IMG/VR virus record: IMGVR_UViG_3300033182_000902
Span: 1-44,995 of that record
Source: a virus
DNA: 44,995 nucleotides
Direction: 5' to 3' (one strand)
Shown here: one piece after another, positions 7,410 through 15,805 of the stretch
Layout of the letters: every line of letters begins with the position of its first letter
How positions within the stretch are numbered: position 1 is the stretch's first letter
Position numbers and translations under genes: made by a program
The notes under the pieces: generated by a model
The model's database searches: none
What the model was told of the DNA's origin: nothing
The model's input: the letters and a program-made list of their open reading frames with translations, nothing else

Positions 7410-8660
7410 TTATACTCCTTTGATCATTTTAGTAATACTTGGTTTTAGCAATGACCACTTCTCTTGAATGGTAGTAGGGTCAATTCCCAGTGTCATCGCT
7501 CTTTTTACGATATCCAGTGATTTATCTTCAGCGATATCCAATTCATTGGACATCCATTTGGCAACTTTATACTGCTGGTCTTGAACAGTCTCTTCCATGC
7601 CTGGTGTATCATCTACATATTTCCTGAGAGACTTAGTCAAACCCCATTCCAAAGATTCTCGTATCTCACTTAGATATTTATAAATAAAGGAACTGTCAAG
7701 ATGACTGGCATTTAGGTTCTCGGTAAACTTGACATACTTCTTTGCGAGCCCTTCCATGTGGTAGAGGTCGTTCTCATTGATACTCTTCTGTTTAGACCAT
7801 TCATTCCTTAGTTCCAAGAATTCATTCATCGTCTGTAAGCACTCTTTTAGATAGAACTCTCCACGTTTTGAGAGGGAACCCATTGAGTTGATGATCTCTT
7901 CAAAGAAGTTGTAGGCCTCTGGTGAGGTATGTAGATACTGTGTAGTAAAATTACCAAACGAGAGTTCGTTCTCCTTTGAAAGTTTGGTGATCTCTTTCTG
8001 TTCTTGTAGGTCAAACGATATCTCTTTCCATTTCTTACCTTCTCTGACTATCGCAAGTCTCATACCCTTACGAATCTCGTTGAAGAGTTTCTTCGTATCA
8101 GCATCAGACAGACTCTTTGGAGTGCCCATACGGAATGACTGGAAGTCACCATTTACAGCAGCTGCCCTCATCTTTGATGCTGACATACCCTCAACACCTT
8201 CTGCGTCTGGGTCTCGTTCTCCAGCTGAAACTACGTTGATACTGTCATAGTCATAGAATCCATGTTTTGCCTCAACACCGTTGTACTTGGTAATCAGAGC
8301 TTTGAAGTCATCAACACGATCAGACCCAACTACCATGATCAGATTGGTGTATCCCTTCTTGAACAGTTCCACTGCAACATCAATGGCAGTCCTTGACTTG
8401 GTGTTTGCCATGATTGACTTCTTGTGCTTCGGGAACATCTTCTGGAGGTAAGCCGTTTTAGTACCGTGGTCAAGAGGATTCTTCTTAGGGTCTTGTGACA
8501 TACTGGCATAAATGAAGTAGTCCCCACCCTTGTTCTTTGCAACAGTCTCTACTGCCGTAATCAGCTTTTCGTGCCCGACAGTTGGTGGGTTGAACCGACC
8601 AAAAGTAAACACAACAGTGTCACCCTTCTGCTCGGTCATAAACTTTTTATACGACTTCAT
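7410..8660 (-). CDS. Capsid-tagged nucleotidyltransferase (NMNAT/cytidylyltransferase-like)
   Basis: Residues 1-10 (MKSYKKFMTE) match the capsid targeting pattern with Glu at 10. An HxGH-family nucleotidyltransferase domain follows: FTFGRFNPPTVGH at 18-30, carrying T-x-G-H, and GMSASKMR further on, resembling the ISSTxxR motif. This family moves a nucleotidyl group onto phosphorylated substrates, as in NMN, pantetheine-phosphate or choline-phosphate metabolism. The second half (residues 200-416) is helical and unrecognised. Such enzymes are common in marine T4-like genomes near structural genes. It overlaps the next upstream tagged gene by four bases. The substrate is unknown, and NAD synthesis is only a guess. 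Confidence 0.85.
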   Translation of the reverse strand: MKSYKKFMTEQKGDTVVFTFGRFNPPTVGHEKLITAVETVAKNKGGDYFIYASMSQDPKKNPLDHGTKTAYLQKMFPKHKKSIMANTKSRTAIDVAVELFKKGYTNLIMVVGSDRVDDFKALITKYNGVEAKHGFYDYDSINVVSAGERDPDAEGVEGMSASKMRAAAVNGDFQSFRMGTPKSLSDADTKKLFNEIRKGMRLAIVREGKKWKEISFDLQEQKEITKLSKENELSFGNFTTQYLHTSPEAYNFFEEIINSMGSLSKRGEFYLKECLQTMNEFLELRNEWSKQKSINENDLYHMEGLAKKYVKFTENLNASHLDSSFIYKYLSEIRESLEWGLTKSLRKYVDDTPGMEETVQDQQYKVAKWMSNELDIAEDKSLDIVKRAMTLGIDPTTIQEKWSLLKPSITKMIKGV

Positions 8661-9367
8661 GCCTCTCCTCCATATTTTTTAGACTTGACTTTCTGACCTT
8701 CATACTCACCACCCGTTCGGGCAATTTCACCTTTAGCTTTACAATGAGCCTTACATGAGAACCCTTTGGGGTTGTCACAGTCACAATGACTCATATCCTT
8801 TTCTTCCTTCATCTCTTTAAAATACTGGTCTCTTCTTTCCACCTTACTTTCCGACTTACCTTTATGTTTTTTCCAGAGGTCAGCATCAGCAGTGGTTTGT
8901 GTTTTACCACCAGTAATAAAGCTGTTTACGCGTGCATGTCCCCACTGCTCTGGAGTAGTGCCTGGTCTGTGTCCAGTTCTCCATGCAGCAACACCTCGTT
9001 TGTAGACCTGTTTGAGAATATCAAAAGAGATACCAGATTTCTCAGCCTTCTTTTCAAGAGAAGAGTCAGCCTTTGCCTCAGTGTAGAGTTCTGGGTACAA
9101 TTTCTTCATCTTTTGCGTATACTTAGACGGTTTCGTTTTCGCACTCTTATCGCCTGGGGCTGGTTTGTATGCAGACGGGTCGTTGTCTGATTTAGCTGCC
9201 CCTTTCTCAAAGTGTCTTGCTCTTTTCTCTTTGGTAGACTTAGACATCTCGTCACCCTCAGCATCCTTGGCATAATACTTCTTGGGTTGCGTTCCCTCTC
9301 TGTCCTTGATTTCTGAATCTTGGGGGGATGTTGTCTTCTCTATGAATAGGTCTCGGTATCGTTTCAT
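8657..9367 (-). CDS. Capsid-tagged DUF5824-like protein, 236 aa
   Basis: The N-terminus MKRYRDLFIE keeps Glu at position 10 and a hydrophobic residue at 8. The body has features I recall from DUF5824 proteins of marine phages: MSKSTKEKRARHFEKGAAKS (about 41-60), a Pro/Lys-rich linker and AWRTGHRPGTTPEQWGHARV (about 127-146). Near the C-terminus, CDCDNPKGFSCKAHC gives four closely spaced cysteines plus a histidine, a possible metal site. The protein is strongly basic, fitting a DNA-associated internal head protein. Its start overlaps nothing. Its end overlaps the nucleotidyltransferase by four bases. Confidence 0.8.
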   Translation of the reverse strand: MKRYRDLFIEKTTSPQDSEIKDREGTQPKKYYAKDAEGDEMSKSTKEKRARHFEKGAAKSDNDPSAYKPAPGDKSAKTKPSKYTQKMKKLYPELYTEAKADSSLEKKAEKSGISFDILKQVYKRGVAAWRTGHRPGTTPEQWGHARVNSFITGGKTQTTADADLWKKHKGKSESKVERRDQYFKEMKEEKDMSHCDCDNPKGFSCKAHCKAKGEIARTGGEYEGQKVKSKKYGGEA

Positions 9368-9374
9368 TTTTCCC

Positions 9375-10721
9375 CTAATATAAACCGTCAGATATATCGT
9401 TCATCCAATCTTTTATTTCTCCTCTATCATATTCATCTCCTAGACCATACCAAGTTATACTTTCTGCTTCTCCATTAGGAACATAAAAATTTATCTCTTC
9501 ATTATCAACCATTATCAACTCTGAACCATTTTTATCAAGAATGGAAAATTCAAAATCAAAATATGATGAATCTTTATTGAGGACAGCATTTTGAATATCA
9601 ATAAATCCTTGGTCTGATGGTTGAATTACGGGTTCTTTATCTCCATGAACTTCGGTCAGAAATTTTTGTATAAGTCCTCGTAAAAATATGAAAAGTTTTG
9701 AACTTTCGTGTGCGGCACGTATTGCACCTTTCAAAAACTCATTTTGAGTGATTTCGGCACCTGGCATTTTTTCATTGGGTGATTTTTTATTAAAGTAAAT
9801 AAGTTCTTTCCCTACTTGTCCTTGTTCTTTATAACCTTTATTATAGAATGAACCCACCACTTTATATGCTCTCGGATTGAGTATCACCCCCTGCATCGGT
9901 TCTGACGGATGGATGATTCCCCTACCTGTTCTATCAGTTATGGCATCAACTCCAAGGTCAAGAAAAATCTTTGTCCAGACATTAGATGATTTTGTCGTAT
10001 TTCTTGACAACCGAATGTTAGTAAATCTGTTGGTCATATCACCAAAATTTGCCTTCATGTTAGGGTCTTTCATCATTGCAAAGACTTCATCTTTATACTC
10101 AGGTGTAGGTGCATCTGATGTGAAAAAATTACTGCCACTTGGTCTGAATCTTTGAATAGCAAAGAAGGTGTAGCGAGTCATGTTCCACCAGATACCGCCA
10201 GGACTCTTATCTCTGGCATCTTTTTGTGCAAGTTCTAATACTGCTTTGGCATATTCCCATCCAAAAGCTTCAGACATTTTTACTCCACTCTTTACATTTT
10301 TGATGATCATCTTTGCCAGTTTCATATAGTCACGATCATAATCCTTGCTGGATACTTTTGAGACATCAACAAAATTACTTCCTGATTTTGCCTGAAGTAG
10401 TGATACCATAGGCTCATCACCAGCAAATGGAACATCTAATTTTTGAGAGTTCTTATTGGCGTACAATTTCCATGCTTCTTTCAACGGATACACATAGACA
10501 CCGTTCGGTGTGTTGTATGTTGACCTCGGGTTGATTCCTACCTTGAATCCAGAGATATTTCTACCAGTGACCCCAGAGAAAGACTTACCCACATCAGCAG
10601 TATAAGTGATAAACATATCATCGCTGTCTTTGTATGGTTCCAGTGCCTTGTAAATAGAAATTTTGGGGTTGAGTTCTGGATTTCTTCTGGCTTCTTCTAG
10701 ATATTGTTTGAACGATTTCAT
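9375..10721 (-). CDS. Capsid-tagged internal protein, unknown function, 448 aa
   Basis: It starts MKSFKQYLEE followed by Ala, matching a T4 internal-protein targeting sequence with cleavage after Glu10. Residues 35-110 read as a beta-rich domain with KVGINPRSTYNTPNGVYVYP and PFAGDEPMV. A later part has DLGVDAITDRTGRGIIHPSEP, about residue 255. The C-terminal third is acidic. I do not recognise a named family. The pattern of short beta strands with conserved S-T-Y and G-V-Y is reminiscent of ADP-ribosyltransferase-like folds, but no R-S-E or H-Y-E triad can be assigned. It overlaps the upstream tagged gene by four bases (ATGA). Confidence 0.78.
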   Translation of the reverse strand: MKSFKQYLEEARRNPELNPKISIYKALEPYKDSDDMFITYTADVGKSFSGVTGRNISGFKVGINPRSTYNTPNGVYVYPLKEAWKLYANKNSQKLDVPFAGDEPMVSLLQAKSGSNFVDVSKVSSKDYDRDYMKLAKMIIKNVKSGVKMSEAFGWEYAKAVLELAQKDARDKSPGGIWWNMTRYTFFAIQRFRPSGSNFFTSDAPTPEYKDEVFAMMKDPNMKANFGDMTNRFTNIRLSRNTTKSSNVWTKIFLDLGVDAITDRTGRGIIHPSEPMQGVILNPRAYKVVGSFYNKGYKEQGQVGKELIYFNKKSPNEKMPGAEITQNEFLKGAIRAAHESSKLFIFLRGLIQKFLTEVHGDKEPVIQPSDQGFIDIQNAVLNKDSSYFDFEFSILDKNGSELIMVDNEEINFYVPNGEAESITWYGLGDEYDRGEIKDWMNDISDGLY

Positions 10722-11668
10722 TTATTATTCCTTGTAAGATTAGAGAGTTCATCCGCAACAACTCTACTGACATCCAGTTTTGTGGTTTCTATTACAGGTA
10801 TTTTGGTAGCTTTCGCTTGGTCTAATGTGGCAAAACCACCAGCTTCATTTGTGGTAACAATCAACTTGACAATCTTGAAGTTGGACAAAATAATCTCGTC
10901 ATAGTTTGCCCCTGAAAGAATCTGTGTTCGCTGAGACCCCGCCTGTTCCTTGACCCATTCCAGTAAAACATCATGAAGAATTTTCTTGTGTTTTTTCATG
11001 ATTGGAACAATACCCTCATAGAATGCCCGAATCATACGACTCTTGGCCATATTATCGTTGGTATTAATCCAATAGAGAACCACTTGTTTGAGATCACTCT
11101 GTTTATAAACACCTGCATCCACTGAAAACTCAAAATCTCCTTCAACAAACTCTTGAATGTCCTTGTTGGATTTCATCTCATTCTGGAAGATTTTATCCTT
11201 CAGGTCTTCAACTTGCTCTTCAAACCTCGTCAGATCCCCGCCAAGTCTTTTAGCTCTGAGCCACAAAAAACTGCCGTATCCAACATCAATGAATCTTGTT
11301 CCCTTCTTATCCACCACTGACATGAGATCAGTCGGTCCCCCTGTCATAGCATAACCTTTGAGGATTGCCACAATCCCTGCTCCTCCCCAGACACCCCCAG
11401 AGGTCAAGGAGCCAAATCCACTCTCTACGGTGAATGCTGAGATTTGTTTTCCTCGTTTGTTTTGAATCTTGATCAGGTTCTGAAGATTATTGACGCCAAG
11501 GACATGGGCTGCATACATGGGAACAGTTCCAATAGTTTTTTCTATCATACTCTGTTGCAATGGAATCATGCAACCCTCTCGCTCACGAACCTCTTTATAG
11601 AACAACTGGTAGAATGTTCCCTGAGTCCATTTGACTTCTTCTGATAAGTATTGTTTAAAAGATTTCAT
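10718..11668 (-). CDS. Capsid-tagged internal protein, paralogue of the 322-aa gene at 14081-15049
   Basis: MKSFKQYLSE forms the predicted targeting peptide. The body begins VKWTQGTFYQLFYKE and shares with the product of 14081-15049 the block MYAAHVLGxxN..L..IQNK, then K.ISAFT, GxWGGxGxVAI and LVDKKGTR or VVDKKGTR. A helical second half follows, ending in a short alpha/beta segment (NFKIVKLIVTTNE). No family is recognised. The H-V-L and I-S-A-F positions match H-I-T and I-S-A-F of the three neighbouring paralogues, so all five may share one fold. It starts one base before the stop of the adjacent gene at 11669. Confidence 0.78.
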   Translation of the reverse strand: MKSFKQYLSEEVKWTQGTFYQLFYKEVREREGCMIPLQQSMIEKTIGTVPMYAAHVLGVNNLQNLIKIQNKRGKQISAFTVESGFGSLTSGGVWGGAGIVAILKGYAMTGGPTDLMSVVDKKGTRFIDVGYGSFLWLRAKRLGGDLTRFEEQVEDLKDKIFQNEMKSNKDIQEFVEGDFEFSVDAGVYKQSDLKQVVLYWINTNDNMAKSRMIRAFYEGIVPIMKKHKKILHDVLLEWVKEQAGSQRTQILSGANYDEIILSNFKIVKLIVTTNEAGGFATLDQAKATKIPVIETTKLDVSRVVADELSNLTRNNK

Positions 11669-12475
11669 TTAATATAACCTTAAATCTGGATCTGATGATA
11701 CTTTTTGAACAATCTCTTCTTTGGAAATAAATTCACGAGGAATTTTATTTTTGACCGCAATTTGTATTGCTCTTTTAGGGTCAAAACTACCATCATTTAT
11801 AATATATGCCTTGATTATCTTGGGATAATCTATTACGACCTCATTGTACGAATCTGTGCTTTTTAAATCATCAGTAAACAAAGCACGAATCTCCTCGGCA
11901 TGTTTTGTTACATAGTTTTCGGTAGAATCCAAGTAAGTTTTGATGAACTTCTGCTTTTCCTTGCCATCCATGTCTTCGGGTTTTTTCAGAATGGTCATCA
12001 TTTTCAGTCTGGTGCCCAGAAAAGTTTTCAGGTTATTGAAAGTCTTTTTATTTTCTGGTCCAAGTTCCATGTAAATGTTGTCCCATACTCTATCTGCAAG
12101 CATAACTGTTCTGTACCCACTATCAGTTCTTGCTGTGAATGCATCAAACCCAAACTCAATCCCCTCCTTGCCTTTCAATTTTAAAAGCACTTGACCATCG
12201 GTTTCAACACCAGACAATAATGAGCCAAGTATATACCTAGTAGACACTCTATTGAATGCTGAGATTGAGTTTTTTTTACCTTGTCTCGTGACAAGACTTT
12301 CAAAACCAGATGTGCTGGTAATATGAAATGCTGTAGTCTCAGTTGAATCTGGAAAAATACGATTCCACATTGTACTTCGTACAACGAATGGAATTCTTTC
12401 CCAGTGTTTTAGAATTGAATCTGAGAACTTATGTACTGATTGCGCTTCGGCAATAAATTGATTGAATGTTTTCAT
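11669..12475 (-). CDS. Capsid-tagged internal protein, paralogue A of a tandem triplet
   Basis: The first ten residues are MKTFNQFIAE and are followed by Ala, giving the same FIAE|A cut site as T4 internal proteins. The 268-residue body has TAFHITSTSGFESLV, QGKKNSISAF, QVLLKLKGKEGIEFGFDA and TDSGYRTV, then a helical half with PEDMDGKEKQKFIK, and ends DPDLRLY. Paralogue B next to it is roughly 70 to 80 percent identical by eye. The conserved His, Ser-Ala-Phe and Tyr-Arg could form a catalytic pocket, and an ADP-ribosyltransferase-like fold is one possibility, unproven. Overlap with paralogue B is four bases. Confidence 0.8.
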   Translation of the reverse strand: MKTFNQFIAEAQSVHKFSDSILKHWERIPFVVRSTMWNRIFPDSTETTAFHITSTSGFESLVTRQGKKNSISAFNRVSTRYILGSLLSGVETDGQVLLKLKGKEGIEFGFDAFTARTDSGYRTVMLADRVWDNIYMELGPENKKTFNNLKTFLGTRLKMMTILKKPEDMDGKEKQKFIKTYLDSTENYVTKHAEEIRALFTDDLKSTDSYNEVVIDYPKIIKAYIINDGSFDPKRAIQIAVKNKIPREFISKEEIVQKVSSDPDLRLY

Positions 12476-13278
12476 TTTATCCTTAAATCTGTGTCCGATG
12501 ATACTTTTTGAACAATTTCTTCTGGGGAAATAAATTCGTGGGGAATTTTATTATCCACTGCGATTTGAGTTGCCCTTTTTGGGTCAAAGTAACCATCGTC
12601 TATGATGTATGTCTTGACGATCTGTGGATATTCCATCACGACCTCATTATACGAATATTTGTCTTTCAAGTCATCAGTAAACAAAGCACGAATAGCATCG
12701 GCATTTTGTTTTACAAATGATTCTGTGGCATCCAAATAGTCCTTGATGAACTTTTGCTTTTCTTTACCATCCATATCTTCTGGTTTTTTCAAGATGGTCA
12801 TCATTTTCAACTGGTTACCCAGAAAAGTTTTCAGGGCCTTGAAAGTCTTTTTATTTTTTGGTCCAAGTTGCCTGTAAATGTTGTACCAAATTTCATCTGC
12901 AAGCATAACTGTTCTGTACCCACTGTCAGTTCTTGCAGTGTAAGCATCAAACCCAAACTCAACTGCATGTTTACCTTTCAATTTTAAAAGCACTTCACCA
13001 TGAGTTTCAATACCACTCAATAATGTTTTAAGCACGTGTTTGGTAGACACTCTATTGAAGGTAGAGACTGAATTCTTTTTACCTTGTCTTTTCACAAGGT
13101 TTTCAAATCCAAATGTGCTGGTAATATGAAATGCTGTAGTTTCTACTGAATCTGGAAAAATACGATTCCACATTGTGCTTCTAATGACGAATGGAAGTCT
13201 TTCCCAGTGTTTTAGTATTGTATCCGAGAATTTCTGGACTTCCTGTTCTTCAGTGATGAATTGGTTGAAAGTTTTCAT
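12472..13278 (-). CDS. Capsid-tagged internal protein, paralogue B of a tandem triplet
   Basis: MKTFNQFITE precedes Glu. The body repeats every landmark of paralogue A: FRIWNR-like segment MWNRIFPDS, TAFHITSTFGFENLV, QGKKNSVSTF, TDSGYRTVMLADE and PEDMDGKEKQKFIK, and ends DTDLRIK. Same length as A (268 residues), so the pair arose by a recent duplication. The stop overlaps the start of A by four bases. Differences concentrate in surface-like positions of the C-terminal half, as expected for diversifying copies. Function unknown; delivery into the host with the genome is inferred from the tag. Confidence 0.8.
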   Translation of the reverse strand: MKTFNQFITEEQEVQKFSDTILKHWERLPFVIRSTMWNRIFPDSVETTAFHITSTFGFENLVKRQGKKNSVSTFNRVSTKHVLKTLLSGIETHGEVLLKLKGKHAVEFGFDAYTARTDSGYRTVMLADEIWYNIYRQLGPKNKKTFKALKTFLGNQLKMMTILKKPEDMDGKEKQKFIKDYLDATESFVKQNADAIRALFTDDLKDKYSYNEVVMEYPQIVKTYIIDDGYFDPKRATQIAVDNKIPHEFISPEEIVQKVSSDTDLRIK

Positions 13279-14084
13279 TTTATCCTTAAATCTGGATCTC
13301 TTTTCAGAAGATTAATTAAGTCGTTTTCATGTATTAGTTGGTAAGGAATGTTATTCTTTTTCGCTAAATTGGCGGCCCCTTCCCAGTCATAATTCGCAAA
13401 ACTATCATTCATAATATATGCCTTGACAATCTTAGCATACTCTAACACAATCTCATTGTAAGTGTTGTATTCCATTTCGTTTGAAAACATAGCACGAATG
13501 GCATCAGCATTTCGTTTTACAAATGATTCTGTGGCATCCAAATAATCTTTGATGAACTTTTGCTTTTCTCTACCATCCATGTCTTCAGGATTTTTGACTC
13601 TAACCATTCTCATGAGCGTGGTGTTTAGATGTGTCCTCAAGAGGTTAAATGTCTTTTGATTTTCTGGTGAGAGCATATACCTAAAATCATCCCACTCATC
13701 ATCATTCAATAACACTGTTCTATACCCACTATCAGTCCTTGCAGTGTAAGCATCAAATCCAAACTCACCCGCAGATTTACCTTTCAACTTGAGTAAAACT
13801 TGTCCTTCAGTCTCTATGCCCTGCAACATTTGCCATAAATCACCACCATTATAAATCTTATTGAATGTTGAAATTGCATTTTTTCTTCCCTGTCTCTTTG
13901 CAAGATTTTCAAACCCAGCCTTATCAGTGATATGGAATGCAATTGTTTCTGTGCCGTCGGGCATAATTCTATCCCAAATATTGCTCCTAAGAACAAAAGG
14001 GAGTTTTTTCCAACGATATAGTATCGTATCCGAGAACTTTTGAACTGCCTGTGCTTCGGTAATGTATTGAATGAAAGTTTTCAT
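13275..14084 (-). CDS. Capsid-tagged internal protein, paralogue C of a tandem triplet
   Basis: MKTFIQYITE is followed by Ala. This 269-residue copy is more distant, around half identical to A and B by eye, but keeps AFHITDKAGFENLAKRQG, NAISTF, QVLLKLKGKSAGEFGFDAYT, TDSGYRTV and PEDMDGREKQKFIKDYLDAT. Conservation is strongest in the N-terminal 130 residues and in the MDGxEKQKF helix, which therefore probably hold the functional site. It is the first of the three in transcription order and overlaps the 322-residue tagged gene by four bases. Confidence 0.8.
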   Translation of the reverse strand: MKTFIQYITEAQAVQKFSDTILYRWKKLPFVLRSNIWDRIMPDGTETIAFHITDKAGFENLAKRQGRKNAISTFNKIYNGGDLWQMLQGIETEGQVLLKLKGKSAGEFGFDAYTARTDSGYRTVLLNDDEWDDFRYMLSPENQKTFNLLRTHLNTTLMRMVRVKNPEDMDGREKQKFIKDYLDATESFVKRNADAIRAMFSNEMEYNTYNEIVLEYAKIVKAYIMNDSFANYDWEGAANLAKKNNIPYQLIHENDLINLLKRDPDLRIK

Positions 14085-15049
14085 TGCTTTCCTAGTTTAG
14101 CTAATTCGGTTGAGATGTCGAATTTGATTCCATTGAAGGTAGTTTCCACGACAGGCAATCTAAATTTCTCTTTGAGTCTTTCTGCTACAAGTTTTCCATC
14201 AAGACCCCCAGGCAATTCTTTATCTGTAATCACGAGGAATTTCACCACTTTGAAATTCGACATTATGATTTCGTCATATGCTGATGGAGTCGAGCTTTTA
14301 TTTCCAAGAGACATCTGTTGAGCGTACTGTGCCAAGATGAAATGCATTGCTTCTTTGTATTTCATCACGATAGGCTCAAACCCATCATAAAATGCTTTGA
14401 TCATTCTGTATTTTGCTTTAGCATCATACTCGTCTATCCAGAACAACCCATCAAGATATGACCTGACAACCCCTTCGCCTTCGACATACGTTTTCAAAGC
14501 AGGATTGGTTTTCAGTTCATTCCTGAAAATTTTCTCTTTCAACTCGTAGATTTTATCAGCAAGAGTATTGAGGTCTCTTTTGAATTTATCAAAATCGCCA
14601 GCAGCATTTTTGACTCGTCTTTTAGCAAGGAGAGCAATGGTGCCACCTTCGGGGCTAATGTTGACGTATCTTGTTCCTTTTTTATCAACCAGAGACATAA
14701 TGTCTTGTTCGCCTCCAGCCAGAGCATTTCCTTTGATTATAGCAACAACACCAGAACCACCCCAAATGCCACTCGTTGAAATGCCTCCCACAGAATCAGT
14801 TTCGGACGTGAAAGCAGAAATAGCCTTTGATTTCTTATTTTGTATACTCATCAGCCTATCAACATTCTCATATCCAAGAACGTGTGCGGCATACATCTCA
14901 ACGGAGCCAACAGTTCGTTTGATCAACGCAGAGGAAAGAGGAATGAAGACATCGCCTTCATTTTCTTGTTGTTCTTTGATGAATATATTGAAAAATGAAC
15001 CTTCTGTCCATTTAGCTGCTTCATCGAGGTATTGCTTAAATGTTTTCAT
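14081..15049 (-). CDS. Capsid-tagged internal protein, paralogue of 10718-11668, 322 aa
   Basis: An upstream ATG at 15073 exists, but the ATG at 15049 is chosen because it starts exactly with the tag MKTFKQYLDE and overlaps the previous stop as ATGA. The body has KWTEGSFFNIF, MYAAHVLGYENVDRLMSIQN, KAISAFTSET, SGIWGGSGVVAI and LVDKKGTRYVN, all shared with the 316-residue product of 10718-11668. A helical region (residues 150-260) follows, then a short alpha/beta C-terminus. No family is recognised. These two genes flank the tandem triplet, so the block looks like a nested expansion of one ancestral internal protein. Confidence 0.78.
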   Translation of the reverse strand: MKTFKQYLDEAAKWTEGSFFNIFIKEQQENEGDVFIPLSSALIKRTVGSVEMYAAHVLGYENVDRLMSIQNKKSKAISAFTSETDSVGGISTSGIWGGSGVVAIIKGNALAGGEQDIMSLVDKKGTRYVNISPEGGTIALLAKRRVKNAAGDFDKFKRDLNTLADKIYELKEKIFRNELKTNPALKTYVEGEGVVRSYLDGLFWIDEYDAKAKYRMIKAFYDGFEPIVMKYKEAMHFILAQYAQQMSLGNKSSTPSAYDEIIMSNFKVVKFLVITDKELPGGLDGKLVAERLKEKFRLPVVETTFNGIKFDISTELAKLGKQ

Positions 15050-15366
15050 TTTTTTACATTCCCCGACCACCAAACATTTTTCAATTGTTTCAGCTTATCT
15101 GGGTGCATTTCCATATCATCAGAGTATTTCATACCCTGTACAACATCATCATGCCCATTATTTTTGAACTCAAGCACCAACCCATTAGCAAATGCAACTC
15201 GGTCAACGCCTATATGAACTAATGGATGCTGAACACTAAGAATATCATCAAGTGCTTTTGCTAACGACACAGAATCAATTTGCTTGTGTGCTTCCATATA
15301 ATCAAACAATTGTACTGGTCTTTTGAACACGATTGCTTCTGTTATGTATTGACTGAATGTTTTCAT
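15046..15366 (-). CDS. Small capsid-tagged internal protein, 106 aa
   Basis: MKTFSQYITE followed by Ala forms the predicted targeting and cleavage sequence. After cleavage a mature protein of about 96 residues would remain, the size class of T4 IPI. The mature part is unrecognised and contains DYMEAHKQIDSVSLAKALDD and a C-terminal WWSGNVKK. Start and stop are both in four-base overlaps with tagged neighbours, so translation is coupled along the operon. Confidence 0.75.
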   Translation of the reverse strand: MKTFSQYITEAIVFKRPVQLFDYMEAHKQIDSVSLAKALDDILSVQHPLVHIGVDRVAFANGLVLEFKNNGHDDVVQGMKYSDDMEMHPDKLKQLKNVWWSGNVKK

Positions 15367-15794
15367 TTCTTTTCCAAAGTAAAATATGTTGCAGTAGGTT
15401 TTTCATCAATGGAATAATCATACCCCGATGGTGTTTGTGTTTTAACCAACGTTGCATAAAGTCTGGAGCGAGATTTTCCTTCTACTTTATCGGCACTGAA
15501 ATACATTTTTTCGGGGTTTTTCTTTTTTATAAAGTCTTTTATCACTGCCATCACTGTCGCTAAAATACTAGAAACCTCTTTACCACCCTCACCAGTTAAT
15601 ATTATATCTCCGTTTTCATCTGCAAAAAGAACTTCCCACCTATTTGTTGACTGATAATACATCATGAAGACATCATATTTTTTGTTATCATTGGTGTAAA
15701 ATTCATACTGCCATTCGTAAGGATTATGCTTTACCATTTTAAATGGATAGGGTCTATCAAATAGTTCTGCTATGTACTGATTGAAAGTTTTCAT
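15363..15794 (-). CDS. Capsid-tagged internal protein, 143 aa
   Basis: The frame opens at 15821, but the ATG at 15794 is preferred because it gives the tag MKTFNQYIAE directly and lies 11 bases after the stop of the J-domain gene. Upstream AGAGAG is only a weak ribosome site. The remainder looks like a small alpha/beta domain with WQYEFYTNDNKKYDVFMMYY, an ILTGEGGKE turn and KSRSRLYATLV. It ends ATYFTLEKK. Function unknown. The tag peptide IAE is the same as in T4 internal proteins. Confidence 0.75.
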   Translation of the reverse strand: MKTFNQYIAELFDRPYPFKMVKHNPYEWQYEFYTNDNKKYDVFMMYYQSTNRWEVLFADENGDIILTGEGGKEVSSILATVMAVIKDFIKKKNPEKMYFSADKVEGKSRSRLYATLVKTQTPSGYDYSIDEKPTATYFTLEKK

Positions 15795-15805
15795 TTCGCT
15801 CTCTA

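Larger units (their letters stand above)
11669..14084 (-). repeat. Tandem gene triplication of a tagged internal protein
   Basis: Three consecutive genes of 268, 268 and 269 codons encode paralogues joined by ATGA overlaps. The first two copies (11669-12475 and 12472-13278) are also clearly similar at base level, for example around the GATACTTTTTGAACAAT-like 3' ends on the plus strand, while the third has diverged more. The order of similarity suggests one old and one recent duplication. Confidence 0.8.

Noticed and set aside
6775-7467. A 230-codon plus-strand open frame with a Leu/Phe/Ile-rich, membrane-like product
   Set aside because: It is the complement of Glu/Asp/Lys-rich codons of the acidic structural gene, which always gives hydrophobic shadows.
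7673-7684. A second TATAAATA (palindrome TATTTATAAATA) inside the nucleotidyltransferase gene
   Set aside because: It is internal to a coding region in the tagged operon, about 265 bases from the next start. Possible but without other support.
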